Source: Nocardioides alcanivorans
Lineage (GTDB): Bacteria; Actinomycetota; Actinomycetes; Propionibacteriales; Nocardioidaceae
Assembly (NCBI RefSeq): GCF_021555175.1
Contig: NZ_JAKGRW010000006.1
Location: 62,001-126,000, forward strand
Direction of reading: 5' to 3'
DNA: 64,000 bases
The notes beneath the pieces are model-generated. The model searched no databases. It was not told the DNA's origin and saw only the letters and a program-made list of their open reading frames with translations. This document shows positions 42,774 to 52,284 of the stretch, one piece after another. Both the position numbers and the translations under genes were made by a program. The stretch's first letter is position 1. The number at the start of each line of letters is the position of its first letter.

Positions 42774-43127
42774 TCAGCGCGCGTCGGGCGAGTCGAGCGG
42801 GGTCGATTCGGAGTCGTGCCCGCGGGCCTTCTCCTTGGCCATGTCCACGACCTCGCCGGCCTTCTCCTTCACCACAGCTTGGGCGTGGTCCGCCACTTCG
42901 CTGGCGGCTTCGCGCGCGTGCTGTGCTTGCTCGGCGACCGCGCCGACGGCTTGCTCTGCAGCCTCCTGGACCCGCGGGTTCTCGCGCACCTCCTGCCACT
43001 TCGCCAGGATCTGTTCGTATCGCTGGTGCCCTGCCCGCGCCCCCAGCACGTAGCCGATGCCGAATCCGATGAGTACTCCCAGCTTTCCGCGCACGTCTGT
43101 CTCCTTGGCATTGGTGAGGTCACCCAT
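42774..43127 (-). CDS. YtxH-like membrane-anchored protein
   Basis: The 117-residue protein has a short hydrophobic glycine-rich segment (LGVLIGFGIGYVLGARAG, about residues 16-33) followed by a long alanine/glutamate-rich amphipathic helix. This is the YtxH layout associated with general stress in Firmicutes. It lies 13 bases upstream of the YihY-like gene and is probably in one operon with it. Confidence 0.75.
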   Translation of the reverse strand: MGDLTNAKETDVRGKLGVLIGFGIGYVLGARAGHQRYEQILAKWQEVRENPRVQEAAEQAVGAVAEQAQHAREAASEVADHAQAVVKEKAGEVVDMAKEKARGHDSESTPLDSPDAR

Positions 43128-43154
43128 GGCTGTCGCGTGGCGACCCGTCGTGCA

Positions 43155-43430
43155 TCACCGGTGCCCACTCGTCGTGAGTGCATGAGTCCTGGCACGCAAC
43201 CATTCGGTGGTACCGGGCGCCATCCCGCGCGACTTGGGCGTGTGCTCAACGGGTGTGACGAGGAGGTCCGCCCGGCCAGGCAGAGCGGCCTTGAGGGCGT
43301 GGTAGACGACCGAGAGCGTCTCGCTGCTCTCCAGGAGCACCAGACCGGGCGCGATCGGCCGGGCTTCCTGCCACGGGCCGATGAGGTCATCGGGAGGATC
43401 CGAGGTCCAGGCGAGGAAGACGGTGGTCAT
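43155..43430 (-). CDS. Small protein of unknown function
   Basis: The 91-residue product starts MTTVFLAWTSDPPDD and contains IAPGLVLLESSETLSVVYHALKAALPGRADLLVTPVEHTPKSRG, which reads as an alternating beta/alpha fold. No known motif is recognised. It is 27 bases upstream of the YtxH-like gene on the same strand and divergent from the acidic protein at 43504, so it may head the operon. Confidence 0.55.
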   Translation of the reverse strand: MTTVFLAWTSDPPDDLIGPWQEARPIAPGLVLLESSETLSVVYHALKAALPGRADLLVTPVEHTPKSRGMAPGTTEWLRARTHALTTSGHR

Positions 43431-43491
43431 GACAGCCGGTACCCGGCAGAGCGGCCTTCACCAGCACCCCGGCGCGTCGGGGCGACCGGAG

Positions 43492-43497
43492 TAGGTT
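43492..43497 (+). promoter_or_regulatory. -10 box TAGGTT upstream of the acidic protein gene
   Basis: TAGGTT is followed by six bases and the ATG at 43504, with no ribosome-binding site. Confidence 0.4.
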
Positions 43498-43503
43498 GAC
43501 ACC

Positions 43504-43719
43504 ATGACTGAGACACCCGACGAGGACCGCGTCGACACCCGCGCCGAGTTGTTGCCCGAGGAGTTGGCTGGCGGATCCGACGACCCGCACGCCCAGGCCG
43601 CCGCCATCCTCGAAGAATCCGATGAGCGCACCGACGACCCCGAGGGCACCCGTCGTGAATCGACGCAGACCCCTGACGACCCGCCCTCGCAGGCCGATCT
43701 CGTCGAAGACGGGGAATGA
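43504..43719 (+). CDS. Small acidic protein
   Basis: The 71-residue product is rich in Asp/Glu (MTETPDEDRVDTRAELLPEE ... ADLVEDGE) and probably disordered. It overlaps the TspO gene by four bases (ATGA). Its composition resembles the small protein at 41467. The function is unknown. Confidence 0.5.
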   Translation: MTETPDEDRVDTRAELLPEELAGGSDDPHAQAAAILEESDERTDDPEGTRRESTQTPDDPPSQADLVEDGE

Positions 43720-44201
43720 GCATGGAGCCCCGCGCGCTCGTCAGCAGCATCGGACTCCCACTCTCTGCAGCCGCGCTCGGTTCCTTGGCGACTGCTTCCG
43801 GCACTCGCAGCTCTTGGTACCGCAGTCTTTCCCAGCCGTCGATCCAGCCGCCGGCAATCGCCTTCCCGATCGTCTGGTCGGTGCTCTATGTGCACTCCGC
43901 GATCGCGTCAGGCATGGCCCAGGCACACATGGACGAAGCAGCGGCGCGGTCCTACCGCCGCAAGCTCGCGCTCAACATGACGCTGAACGCCGGCTGGTGC
44001 TGGTCCTTCTTCAAGGGCCGCCAGATCGGGCCCTCCGTCGTCGTGGCCGGCGCCCTGACAGCAAGCAGCGTCGACCTCGCGCGCACGGCCGGAGCGGCGT
44101 ACCGGCCGGCCGGCGGATTCTTGACGCCGTACGCCGCGTGGACGGGTTTCGCGACCGTGCTCAACGCCGCGATCTGGCGCCGGAACCGATCCCGCACCTG
44201 A
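43716..44201 (+). CDS. tspO: TspO/MBR family membrane protein
   Basis: The 161-residue protein has five hydrophobic segments and family features: WYRSLSQPSIQPPAIAFPIVWSVLYVHSAIA (substrate-pocket W-Y...P...PP...F..VW..LY) and LNMTLNAGWCWSFFKGRQIG. TspO proteins bind porphyrins and cholesterol-like ligands and are linked to stress and tetrapyrrole handling. Translation is coupled to the acidic protein. The segment to 44356 before jetA shows no gene. Confidence 0.85.
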   Translation: MSMEPRALVSSIGLPLSAAALGSLATASGTRSSWYRSLSQPSIQPPAIAFPIVWSVLYVHSAIASGMAQAHMDEAAARSYRRKLALNMTLNAGWCWSFFKGRQIGPSVVVAGALTASSVDLARTAGAAYRPAGGFLTPYAAWTGFATVLNAAIWRRNRSRT

Positions 44202-44356
44202 GTCGCTGACTGCTTGGTGTCGGGTGGGTGCTGTGCTGGTGCCGTGATCCCTCCAGTCCCGCTCTCCACAGGTGGCGGCCCGCGCCCACGCACACGGGGC
44301 GACTCTGAGAGACTGCCGGGCGGCCCAGGAAGGCCGACGACACGGAGGAAGCCCGA

Positions 44357-45859
44357 ATGAGCGAGATCGTTGCCGAGCTGGCGCGAGTCCAGGGTGCCTT
44401 CGCGCAGCCGACGCTCACCTTGCTGCACCAGCGGCAAGCGCCCGTCGTCACCTCGATCTTCCGCACCGTCTTCGGCCGCAGCAACCTGCCGATCCCGACC
44501 GCGCGACTGCACACCCAGGTCGACGTGCACCTCGAGGCTCTCCGGCAGGCCGGGCAGGAAGACGTTCCCCCGGGCACCGGCCGCGACCTGTGTCACCGCT
44601 GGATGCGTGGGCAGTGGCTGGTGCGCGCCCTCGACGAGACCGGGCAGGAGGTCTATTCGCTCACCTCCCACGCCCAGCAGGCACTCGAACTCGTGAAGAC
44701 CCTCGCCCGCGACCGGGCCACGCTCAGCGAGCACCGCATCGCAACGATCCTCGGTTCGGTCCGACGGTTCAACGCCGAGGCCAACCCCGACCGTACGACC
44801 AGGGTGAGCATCCTCAACACCGAGATCGCCCGGATGACCGCCGAGCGTGACCGGCTGGTGGACGGCGCCGAGATGGTGAGCGCCACCGAGGACTACATGC
44901 AGGAGGGCTACGCGGAGCTGCTCTCGCTGATCTCGGCGCTGCCCAGCGACTTCGCCCGTGTCGAGGAACGCTTCGCGGGCATCCGCGCCGAGATCCTCGC
45001 AGCCTTCCGTGCTGAGGACCGCCCGCCCGGTGAGGTGATCGACGACTATCTCGCTCGCGCTGACGCCCTCATGACGTCGACCCACGAGGGCCGCGCCTTC
45101 GAGGGGGCCTTCGCGCTGCTGCGTGACGACGCACTGGTCGCCCAACTCCGTGGTGACCTCAGCTCGTTGCTCGAGCACCCATTGTCCGACCGGATTCTGG
45201 CCGACCACGACCGCGCCGAGCTGCGTGGCACCGTCAAGCTGATCCGTGACGGTCTCGACCGCGCGCTCGCCCAGCGCTCCAAGGTCACCGCGACGCTGAA
45301 GGAATACATCGTCGCGCACGACGGCGGTCGCGACCGTGGCCTCGAGCAGACGCTGCGGCAGATCGAGGCCGAGATGATGACGTGGTTGGCCACGACCGGT
45401 CCCCGCACCACTCTCGACCTGCAGTTGCTGCCCTCCCGCGTCGGCATCGACCACCTGCGTGAGCGTTTCCACGACCCGGCCGACGACGTACCGCCGGAAC
45501 CGATCGTCAGCGCAGATCCCGACGACGCCCCGGAGGTGTCGCTCGCCGAGCTCATGGCCCAGGGTGGCCCGCACCTGCGCACCCTGCGGGAGCGCCTCGA
45601 CCTCCTCCTCACCCGCGAGGACGAGCGCACACTCGGCGAGTTCTTCGACGAGCTCGAGCCCTCGTTGCGCCGACCGGTCGAGATCTTCGGACTCCTGCAC
45701 CTCGCGGCCGACCACGACTGGGAGCCGGAGGAGGCGCTCGAGCTCTACCGGTCGCTCCGCCCCGACGGCACCGGCCGGGAGTTCGCTGTACCCCGCCTCC
45801 CGCTCAACGAACCAGCCAGCCTGACCGACGCCTCCCAGGAGAGCGAGACCACCGCATGA
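44357..45859 (+). CDS. jetA: Wadjet-type JetA (DUF3375) subunit
   Basis: JetA is the MukF/kleisin-like subunit of the type I Wadjet anti-plasmid SMC complex. The 500-residue protein is a DUF3375 member: an N-terminal winged-helix region (GTGRDLCHRWMRGQWLVRALDETGQEVYSLTSHAQQALE), a long helical middle and an acidic C-terminal winged-helix region. The ATG follows GAGGAAG. It overlaps jetB by four bases and begins a rightward operon jetA-jetB-jetC. No jetD (DUF3322/DUF2220 nuclease) is found in the window. Confidence 0.88.
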   Translation: MSEIVAELARVQGAFAQPTLTLLHQRQAPVVTSIFRTVFGRSNLPIPTARLHTQVDVHLEALRQAGQEDVPPGTGRDLCHRWMRGQWLVRALDETGQEVYSLTSHAQQALELVKTLARDRATLSEHRIATILGSVRRFNAEANPDRTTRVSILNTEIARMTAERDRLVDGAEMVSATEDYMQEGYAELLSLISALPSDFARVEERFAGIRAEILAAFRAEDRPPGEVIDDYLARADALMTSTHEGRAFEGAFALLRDDALVAQLRGDLSSLLEHPLSDRILADHDRAELRGTVKLIRDGLDRALAQRSKVTATLKEYIVAHDGGRDRGLEQTLRQIEAEMMTWLATTGPRTTLDLQLLPSRVGIDHLRERFHDPADDVPPEPIVSADPDDAPEVSLAELMAQGGPHLRTLRERLDLLLTREDERTLGEFFDELEPSLRRPVEIFGLLHLAADHDWEPEEALELYRSLRPDGTGREFAVPRLPLNEPASLTDASQESETTA

Positions 45860-46572
45860 GCACCGACCTCCACGACGACTGGGAGACCGACGACCCCACG
45901 GCCGGCGACCTTGTCGAGGACGAGTACGACGACGCGTCCGTCTCGCTCTTCGAGGGCGACGAGGGTGGACTCGAGTTCGCGCAGCGACAGGCGCTGGTCA
46001 CGCTGATGAAGCAGCGCTTCATCAGTGCCCGCACCCACCCGCGTGACTGGCAGGTGCTGGTCGAGCACGAGCGGGTGCTGCGCTCGCGCCTCAACGACCT
46101 CTTCCTCGACCTCGCCGTCGACCGCACCCGCGAGGTCGCCTGGAAGCGCCAGGCCACCCCCGAGACCGGCGGCCGCTTCCCGACCCTGCTCCACGACAGC
46201 GCTTGGTCGCGTGAGGAGACGATCGTGCTGGTGCACCTTCGCGACCGCCTTCGCGCCGGACTGGCCAGCGGCGACGCCCGCGTCTACATCGACCGCGATG
46301 ACATCCTCGACCACATCGAGAGCTTCCGTCCCGTCCACGCCACGGACGAGTCGGGCGACGAGAAGCGGGCCCGCAACGCGGTCCTCAACCTCAACAAGGC
46401 CGGGCTTCTCATCAGCACCGCGTCGGAGGAGCGTTTCGAGATCAGCGAGGCCGTCGAGCCGCTGCTGCCCCTTGAGCTGTTGCGTGAACTCCTCGAGACG
46501 CTGCGCAACGCCAACGAGACCGAGCCCGAGGCGGTCGATGACGAGCTCTTCGACGAGGAGGACGACGCGTGA
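45856..46572 (+). CDS. jetB: Wadjet-type JetB (DUF4194) subunit
   Basis: JetB is the MukE-like KITE subunit that bridges kleisin and DNA. The 238-residue protein has the DUF4194 core: LVTLMKQRFISARTHPRDWQVLVEHERVLRSRLNDLFLDLAVD, a winged-helix region and AVLNLNKAGLLISTASEERFEIS. Both termini are very acidic. Starts and stops overlap jetA and jetC by four bases each (ATGA), consistent with stoichiometric expression of one complex. Confidence 0.86.
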   Translation: MSTDLHDDWETDDPTAGDLVEDEYDDASVSLFEGDEGGLEFAQRQALVTLMKQRFISARTHPRDWQVLVEHERVLRSRLNDLFLDLAVDRTREVAWKRQATPETGGRFPTLLHDSAWSREETIVLVHLRDRLRAGLASGDARVYIDRDDILDHIESFRPVHATDESGDEKRARNAVLNLNKAGLLISTASEERFEISEAVEPLLPLELLRELLETLRNANETEPEAVDDELFDEEDDA

Positions 46573-49500
46573 GCATCGAGGAGATCGAGCAGGTCGACGA
46601 GAGCGAGTTCAACGACGGGCTCTTCGACCACGGCAGTGTCGCCACCCCTCCGACGACACCATGCAGTGGCGCGCAGCCCTGTTGCAGCTCGTCAACTGGG
46701 GTGGTTTCGGCGGCCTCACCACCGTGCCCCTCCGCGGCGACACGACGATGATCTCCGGTGCCTCCGGCGTCGGCAAGAGCACGGTCCTCGACGCCTACAC
46801 GGCGCTGATGATGCCGTCGGACACCAAGTTCAACGGTGCCTCGAACGATGCCGTCGTCGGTCGTGCTCGCGGTGCGGGGCAACGCAACCTGCTCTCCTAC
46901 TTGCGTGGCGCCGTGGACGTGGTCGACAACCCCCGAACCGGGCGGCCTGAGGAGAAGCTCCTGCGTGGCAAGGGGGTCGACACCTGGGGTGCGGTGGCGA
47001 TGACCTTCGTCAACGACCAGGGCGGTCGTTTCACGGTGCTGCGCACCTATTACGTGCCTCGCCGGGCGACCCGTTCGGGCGACGTACAGATGCAGCTCGT
47101 CACGCACGACGGTCCGCTCGCGCTCGACCAGCTCGAGGTCGCCGTCGCCGAGCGTTTCCACGCGGTCACCCTCAAGAAGCTCTACCCGGGCATCCGCGTA
47201 CATCGCACCTACGGCGACTTCGCCGCGGTGCTGCACGCCCGGCTCGGCATCGGGGCCGGGGAGACGGTGCCAAGGCGCTGCGCCTGCTGGCGCGGATCCA
47301 AGCCGGTAACCAGGTGCGCTCGGTCGACGAGCTCTACAAGGACATGGTCCTCGAGCGACCCGCCACCTACGCCGCCGCCGACCGCGCCATCGAGCACTTC
47401 GATGACCTCGACGCGGCCCACAGCGCCATGCGCACCGAGGAGGCCAAGCTCGAACTCCTCGCTCCGATCACCGAACTCCACGAGCGCAAGGGCGCTGCCC
47501 TGGCCCGCCAGAAGGCGCTGGACTCGTACGGCGTCACTGCGGTCGGAGACACTCCGCTGCGGATGTGGCTGCTGCGCACCCACCTGCGACTCATCGAATC
47601 GGCCGTCGCCACCAATCGCAAGGCGCGCCAGCGGGTGACCGAGGAACTGGCGACGACCCTCACCGTGGAGACCGCACTGGCCGGCGACCTGGAGTCGGCC
47701 AAGGAAGCGCACCGAGCAGCTGGGGGATCGACCCTGCAGTCGCTGGCCCTCTCGCTGGAGCAGGAGCGAGTCGTGCGCGACGACCGCCTCGCCCGCCGTG
47801 AGGCACTCGCCGAACGGATGTCGCCCCTGATCGACCTCGCTACGACGGCCGGTCATGAGACGAAGTCGGCGCTGAAGGAGGCGGACTCCTTCACGGCGCT
47901 GCAGGAGAGGGCCCGGAACTGGATCGACCAGTGGCAGAGCGAGCGTGAGCAGCTTCGTGCTGCTCGTGACGAGGTGCGCGACCGCCGCTACCCGTTGCAG
48001 CAACGGCAGGCTGACCTGAAGCAGGAGCGAGTGTCGCTCGAGGCCCGACCCGGTCGCGTGCCCGCCCAACTCCACCAGCTCCGCGAGGAGGTTGCGGTCG
48101 CATCAGGGCTTGCTGTGGAGGAGCTCCCGTTCGTGGCCGAGCTGATCGACGTCGCTCCGGAGGAGTCGCGTTGGCGTGGTGCCGTCGAGACCGTCCTCGG
48201 CGCCTCGGCCCGTCAGATGCTGGTGCCGCTCGACCGGCTCGAGGAGTTCTCCGCCGCCATCGATGACGTCCGTCTTCGGGGTCGTCTCACCTTCGAGGGG
48301 TGCACCTCGACCTGCCCGATCTGGAGCCGACCGACCCCGAGCGGGTCGCGGGCAAGCTCGTCTTCAAGGAGTCGCGCTTCGCGGGTTGGGTCCAGGCGCA
48401 CGTCGCCGACCCGTCGCGCAACGCGCTCTGTGTCGAGGACGCCTCCGCCCTGGCCGGTCCGGGGTTGCGGGTGACTCTGGCCGGCCAGACCCGCAGTGGC
48501 CGCCGTGGCGCCCACGGTCGCAACGACCTGCGCAGCATCATCGGATTCTCCAACACCGATGCGCTCGACGACGTCGACAACGAGCTGACCGACATCGAGG
48601 AATCGTTGCAGGCCCTCGACAACGAGGTCGGCGACATCGACCACAGGATCCGGGTCCTCGAGCTCCAGCGCACCGCGTGGGAGGCCGTCGCCTCCGCGCG
48701 CTTCGACGACATCGACGTCACGGGCAGCGAGGAGCGCATCGGCGAACTCGAGGGGCGCCGTGAGCAGTTGCTCGGTGCCGATGACAAGCTGCAGGTCCTG
48801 CAGTCCCAGATCGACGACCTCGCCGCGCGCCTCGAGACGACCAAGCAGCAGCGTTACGGTCTCAAGCAGCGTCAGCAGCAGCTCAACGGTGAGCACGGAG
48901 AGCTCGTCGACTCCGAAGACCTGGTCAAGGACCGCATCGAGGCGATGGAACGCTCCGGGCGGGTGAGCCTCAGCGACGAGCAGCAGCATGCACTCGCCGC
49001 CGAGTTCGCGGCCGCTGTCGCTCCGGACGACCCCGATGAGCTCGACCGGTTCCAGACCAACTCCCAGCGGCTGGCTGAGCGGCTCCGCGCTGCCGTCGGC
49101 GATGCCGAGGCCGAGGTGCGGCGCACCGAGGACGAGCTGGCGAGCATCTTCCGGCTCTACAAGGCCCGTTGGGAGTCGCCCAACCTCGGCGCCAGCGCTG
49201 ATGCCTACCCCGACTTCGCACGGATCCTCGTCGACATTCGCAGCACCGGACTGGCCGGCCGTCGGGCGGAGTGGCGTCGTCGCCTCACGGAGTGGAGCGG
49301 CCAGGATCTGGTGCCGTTGCTCGGCGCCATGGCGTCGTCGGTGGAGGAGATCGAGGACCGCCTCGAGCCGATCAACGCGATCCTGCGACGGCTTGAGTTC
49401 GGGTCCGCAAGCGACCACCTGCGGATCCGGCTGCGCCGACTCAGCCCCGCGCACGTGCAGGTCTTCCTCAAGGACCTGCGGTCGCTGGCCGGCGACCAGG

Positions 49501-50039
49501 CCGCCGACATCGCCGAGGCCGACCTCGAGAAGCGATTCGCCGATCTCAGCCGTTTCATGAAGCAGTTGCGCAAGCCCTTCGTGGGTGAGGACGGCGCGCC
49601 GGTCACGTCCGAGCGCGACCGGCTGCTCGACGTACGTCGCCACGTCGAGATCAGCGCCGAGCGCTACGACCATCTCACCGGAGAGCTGCGTGCGACCTAC
49701 CGAACGCTGGGGGAGAAGTCAGGCGGCGAGAGCCAGGAGCTGGTGGCGTTCATCGTCGGCTCAGCGCTGCGGTTCCGGCTCGGTGACGAGTTGCGGTCGC
49801 GGCCCCGCTTCGCACCGGTGTTCCTCGACGAGGGCTTCGTGAAGGCCGACTCGGAGTTCGCCGGTCGCGCCGTCCAGGCGTGGAAGGGCCTCGGCTTCCA
49901 GCTGATCATCGGTGTGCCGCTCGACAAGGTCACCGGGCTCGAGCCGCACATGGACGAGTTGCTCGCGATCACCAAGAACCCGCGCACCCACCAGTCGTGG
50001 ATCACCCCGATCCGCGACGTCGACGCCGCCGCCGGCTGA
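46569..50039 (+). CDS. jetC: Wadjet-type JetC SMC-like ATPase (three apparent frameshifts)
   Basis: JetC is the MukB/SMC-like motor that extrudes DNA loops. The N-terminal head has Walker A GASGVGKSTVLDAYTALMMP. Long coiled-coil stretches follow, with a hinge-like insertion near the middle (VAVASGLAVEELPFVAEL). The C-terminal head has signature LGEKSGGESQELVAF and Walker B FAPVFLDEGFVKAD. The frame loses one base at 46645-46648, 47258-47261 and 48297-48300, all four-base C or G runs. Repair gives about 1157 residues. The conserved ATPase motifs on both sides argue for a working gene. Confidence 0.88.
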
Positions 50040-50077
50040 TCTCCGCGGGTCGGTGCCCGCAGTTGTTCGGGACCCAC

Positions 50078-50083
50078 TAGGGT
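50078..50083 (+). promoter_or_regulatory. -10 box TAGGGT of the S24-like gene
   Basis: TAGGGT is followed by seven bases and the ATG at 50091, so this gene probably has its own leaderless transcript after jetC. Confidence 0.45.
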
Positions 50084-50090
50084 TTCGAAC

Positions 50091-50474
50091 ATGCGTTCGT
50101 ACGACGAGTGGGAGCCGCAGGCGGGACTCTTCGACCAGGCGCCCACCGTTGCGCCTCCGCGCGCTCGTTCCGAGGCACGTCAGCCGACGCGACACCTGAT
50201 CAGGCACCGGCTGGCCAACGATGACCTCGTCGAGCACGGCTGGCCGGCTGGGACGCTGTTGATGATCGATCCCGACCGTCGTGCCGAGCGCGGCGACATG
50301 GTGCTGGTGCTCGACCGCAACCGTCGACTGGTCGGCAGGCTCGACCGGGAGCTGGGCCGCCCGGCGGTTCGCCACGGGACGGCCACGACCTGGTTGGTCG
50401 GCCTCGACCAGATCATGGGAGTCGTTGTCGCGGCGGAGCCAGCGCTCGTCAGCATGCTGGTGAGCGAGGACTGA
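50091..50474 (+). CDS. Small protein with an S24/LexA-like domain lacking the catalytic serine
   Basis: The 127-residue protein has a disordered N-terminus and then AGTLLMIDPDRRAERGDMVLVLDRNRRLVGRLDRE, similar to the beta-fold of LexA/UmuD-type S24 peptidases (G..v.VD...... GD.VLV). The usual Ser of the S-M dyad before this segment is not found (DDLVEHGWPAG). It occupies the position after jetC where jetD would be expected. A scaffold or regulatory role is only a guess. Confidence 0.5.
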   Translation: MRSYDEWEPQAGLFDQAPTVAPPRARSEARQPTRHLIRHRLANDDLVEHGWPAGTLLMIDPDRRAERGDMVLVLDRNRRLVGRLDRELGRPAVRHGTATTWLVGLDQIMGVVVAAEPALVSMLVSED

Positions 50475-50517
50475 GCGCCCCAAGGGCCAGGCCAGCTCCA
50501 CGAGTGGCCGACTTCGC

Positions 50518-50523
50518 TAAGGT
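50518..50523 (+). promoter_or_regulatory. -10 box TAAGGT of the metallo-hydrolase gene
   Basis: TAAGGT is followed by six bases and the ATG at 50530. Confidence 0.4.
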
Positions 50524-50529
50524 CCGCCC

Positions 50530-51474
50530 ATGCGACTTCCCTGGGGACGACCTGACATCAGCCAGTGGGCCGAGCTGTTCGACGTGCCTCCCGTGGCCGA
50601 GCGACCGACCCGGGATGCGCCAGCGGTGACCTTTCTCGGGGTCTCGACGCTGCTCTTCGACGACGGTGAGTCGGCGTTGATGTTCGACGGATTCTTCTCC
50701 CGTCCCTCGCTGGTCAAGGTGGGAGTGGGCAAGGTGGCGCCCGACGCGGCTCGGATCGATGCAGCGCTGGAACGACTCGGCCTCGGTCCGGGTGGGCGTT
50801 CGCTGGACGCCGTCGTGCCGGTGCACTCGCACTTCGACCACGTCATGGATGCGGCCATGGTCGCGAGGAGGACCGACGCCGTACTCGTGGGTGGTGCCTC
50901 GACGGACCAGGTCGGGATCGGCGGCGGACTGCCGCAGTCGCGTCGCCGGATCGTGCAAGCGGGCGAAACGGTGCGGCTCGGGAACCAGACCTTGTGCTTC
51001 ATCGGCTCCGCCCACTGTCCCCCTGATCGTTATCCGGGAGTCATCGAGACGCCGGTCGTGCCACCGGTGAAGGCTGCTGCCTACCGGTGTGGGGAGACGT
51101 GGTCGGTGGTGGTGCGGCACGACAGCGGCCGCTCGGCACTCGTGCAGGGCAGCGCTGGTTTCGTGCCGCAAGCGCTGGACGGCTGCGAGGCCGAGGTCGT
51201 CTATCTCGGCGTTGGTCAACTGGGGAAGCACGACGTCGGCTTCATTGCCGACTACTGGACCCACACCGTGCGTGCCGTTGGTGCGCGCCGAGTGGTCCTG
51301 ACGCACTGGGACGACTTCTTCCGTCCTCTCGACCTGCCCCTGCGTGCCTTGCCCTATGCAGGCGACGACCTCGCCGTGACCATGGGAGTGCTGCAGCGAC
51401 TGGCTGCCGATGACGGTGTGAGCCTGCACTTCCCGACGGTGTGGCAGACGGAGAATCCGTGGGCCCCGTCCTGA
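50530..51474 (+). CDS. Metallo-beta-lactamase fold hydrolase
   Basis: The 314-residue protein has the metal-binding HSHFDHVMD near residue 98, FLGVSTLLFDDGESALMFDGFFSRPS at the N-terminus and a late VVLTHWDDFFRPL. These match MBL-fold hydrolases acting on lipid or phosphoester substrates. The substrate is unknown. No signal peptide is seen. It is a single gene converging with the hypothetical gene at 51484. Confidence 0.85.
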   Translation: MRLPWGRPDISQWAELFDVPPVAERPTRDAPAVTFLGVSTLLFDDGESALMFDGFFSRPSLVKVGVGKVAPDAARIDAALERLGLGPGGRSLDAVVPVHSHFDHVMDAAMVARRTDAVLVGGASTDQVGIGGGLPQSRRRIVQAGETVRLGNQTLCFIGSAHCPPDRYPGVIETPVVPPVKAAAYRCGETWSVVVRHDSGRSALVQGSAGFVPQALDGCEAEVVYLGVGQLGKHDVGFIADYWTHTVRAVGARRVVLTHWDDFFRPLDLPLRALPYAGDDLAVTMGVLQRLAADDGVSLHFPTVWQTENPWAPS

Positions 51475-51483
51475 TGCCTTGGC

Positions 51484-52083
51484 CTACTGTCGCGGGAGCG
51501 AGGAGTTGTCGGGCTCGCCCTGCCGCGGCTTCGGAACCATCAGCCGCTGGAGTTCCTCGAGGTCCTGGTCGTGGAGCAGGAGCGCGGCCTGTTCCTCGTC
51601 CTCGAGGATCGCGAGGAAGCCCGGTTCGCCGCGTGCTTCCAGGATGCGGTTGATCTCGGGCCGACTCTCCTGGATCTTTCGGAGATCCTCAGGGGCGACT
51701 GGTTGCTCCTGCAGTTGGGCGCGGTTGAAGACCAGCCGGGTCCGTCCGGCCCACTCGACGAGGGCCGTCAGCTCCCGGTCCGCCGACCTGCGGAGCTCGG
51801 ACAGGAACACCTCCTGCGCCACGTAGGCGTCCGCCTGCTCGTGCTCCGCCACGAAGCGCGCCAAGCGGTCGGCGAGTGCCAAGGCATCCGATCGTGTGAG
51901 TCCACCGAGACGGTGCGAACTCTCCACGACCAGCTGCCAACGGAACCAACGTCGTTCCACGCGGAGGGCCCGCGCCTCGGTGCCGGCGAAGTTGATGTCA
52001 CCGATCGGAGTCCGGAGCAGTACGTCGTGCGGTGAGACGGTCACGGACCACACCGCGGTCGCCCACGTCCGGGGCCCGGTCAC
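51484..52083 (-). CDS. Hypothetical protein with a helicase IV N-terminal-like region
   Basis: The 199-residue product begins VWSVTVSPHDVLLRTPIGDINF and continues ERRWFRWQLVVESSHRLGGLTRSDALALADRLARFV. This arrangement resembles the PH-like N-terminal region of HelD-type helicases, but no helicase motor follows. The C-terminal part is charged and helical. The GTG start at 52083 overlaps the stop of a 14-codon upstream frame (GTGA). Function unknown, and the family assignment is tentative. Confidence 0.5.
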   Translation of the reverse strand: MTGPRTWATAVWSVTVSPHDVLLRTPIGDINFAGTEARALRVERRWFRWQLVVESSHRLGGLTRSDALALADRLARFVAEHEQADAYVAQEVFLSELRRSADRELTALVEWAGRTRLVFNRAQLQEQPVAPEDLRKIQESRPEINRILEARGEPGFLAILEDEEQAALLLHDQDLEELQRLMVPKPRQGEPDNSSLPRQ

Positions 52084-52124
52084 GACTGCCCCCGCAGGAC
52101 CGCGCCCGAAATGGCGGTGTTCAT
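52080..52124 (-). CDS. Possible 14-residue leader peptide
   Basis: A frame MNTAISGAVLRGQS with a good AAAGGGG upstream ends in a stop that overlaps the GTG of the 199-residue gene. It may be a translational coupling peptide. Alternatively it is the true N-terminus cut off by one more missing G, since GGGGG lies within it. Confidence 0.35.
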   Translation of the reverse strand: MNTAISGAVLRGQS

Positions 52125-52284
52125 TTTGAGATCCCCTTTGCCCATGTCTCGCGTGAGACTAGGGGTGCCCTTCGGCTCCCGTGGCCGCATGCCGCGCAAT
52201 TGTCGAGAGTCGGGACCAAAGATGGCCCCAGTGGGGCTGTCAATCACCCGAACGGTTCATTGACGCGGGCGGTCTCAGGGCACC

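Noticed and set aside
46569..50039. Programmed ribosomal frameshifting in jetC
   Set aside because: Three separate sites share no slippery heptamer or stop-codon arrangement and match the homopolymer pattern seen in unrelated genes.
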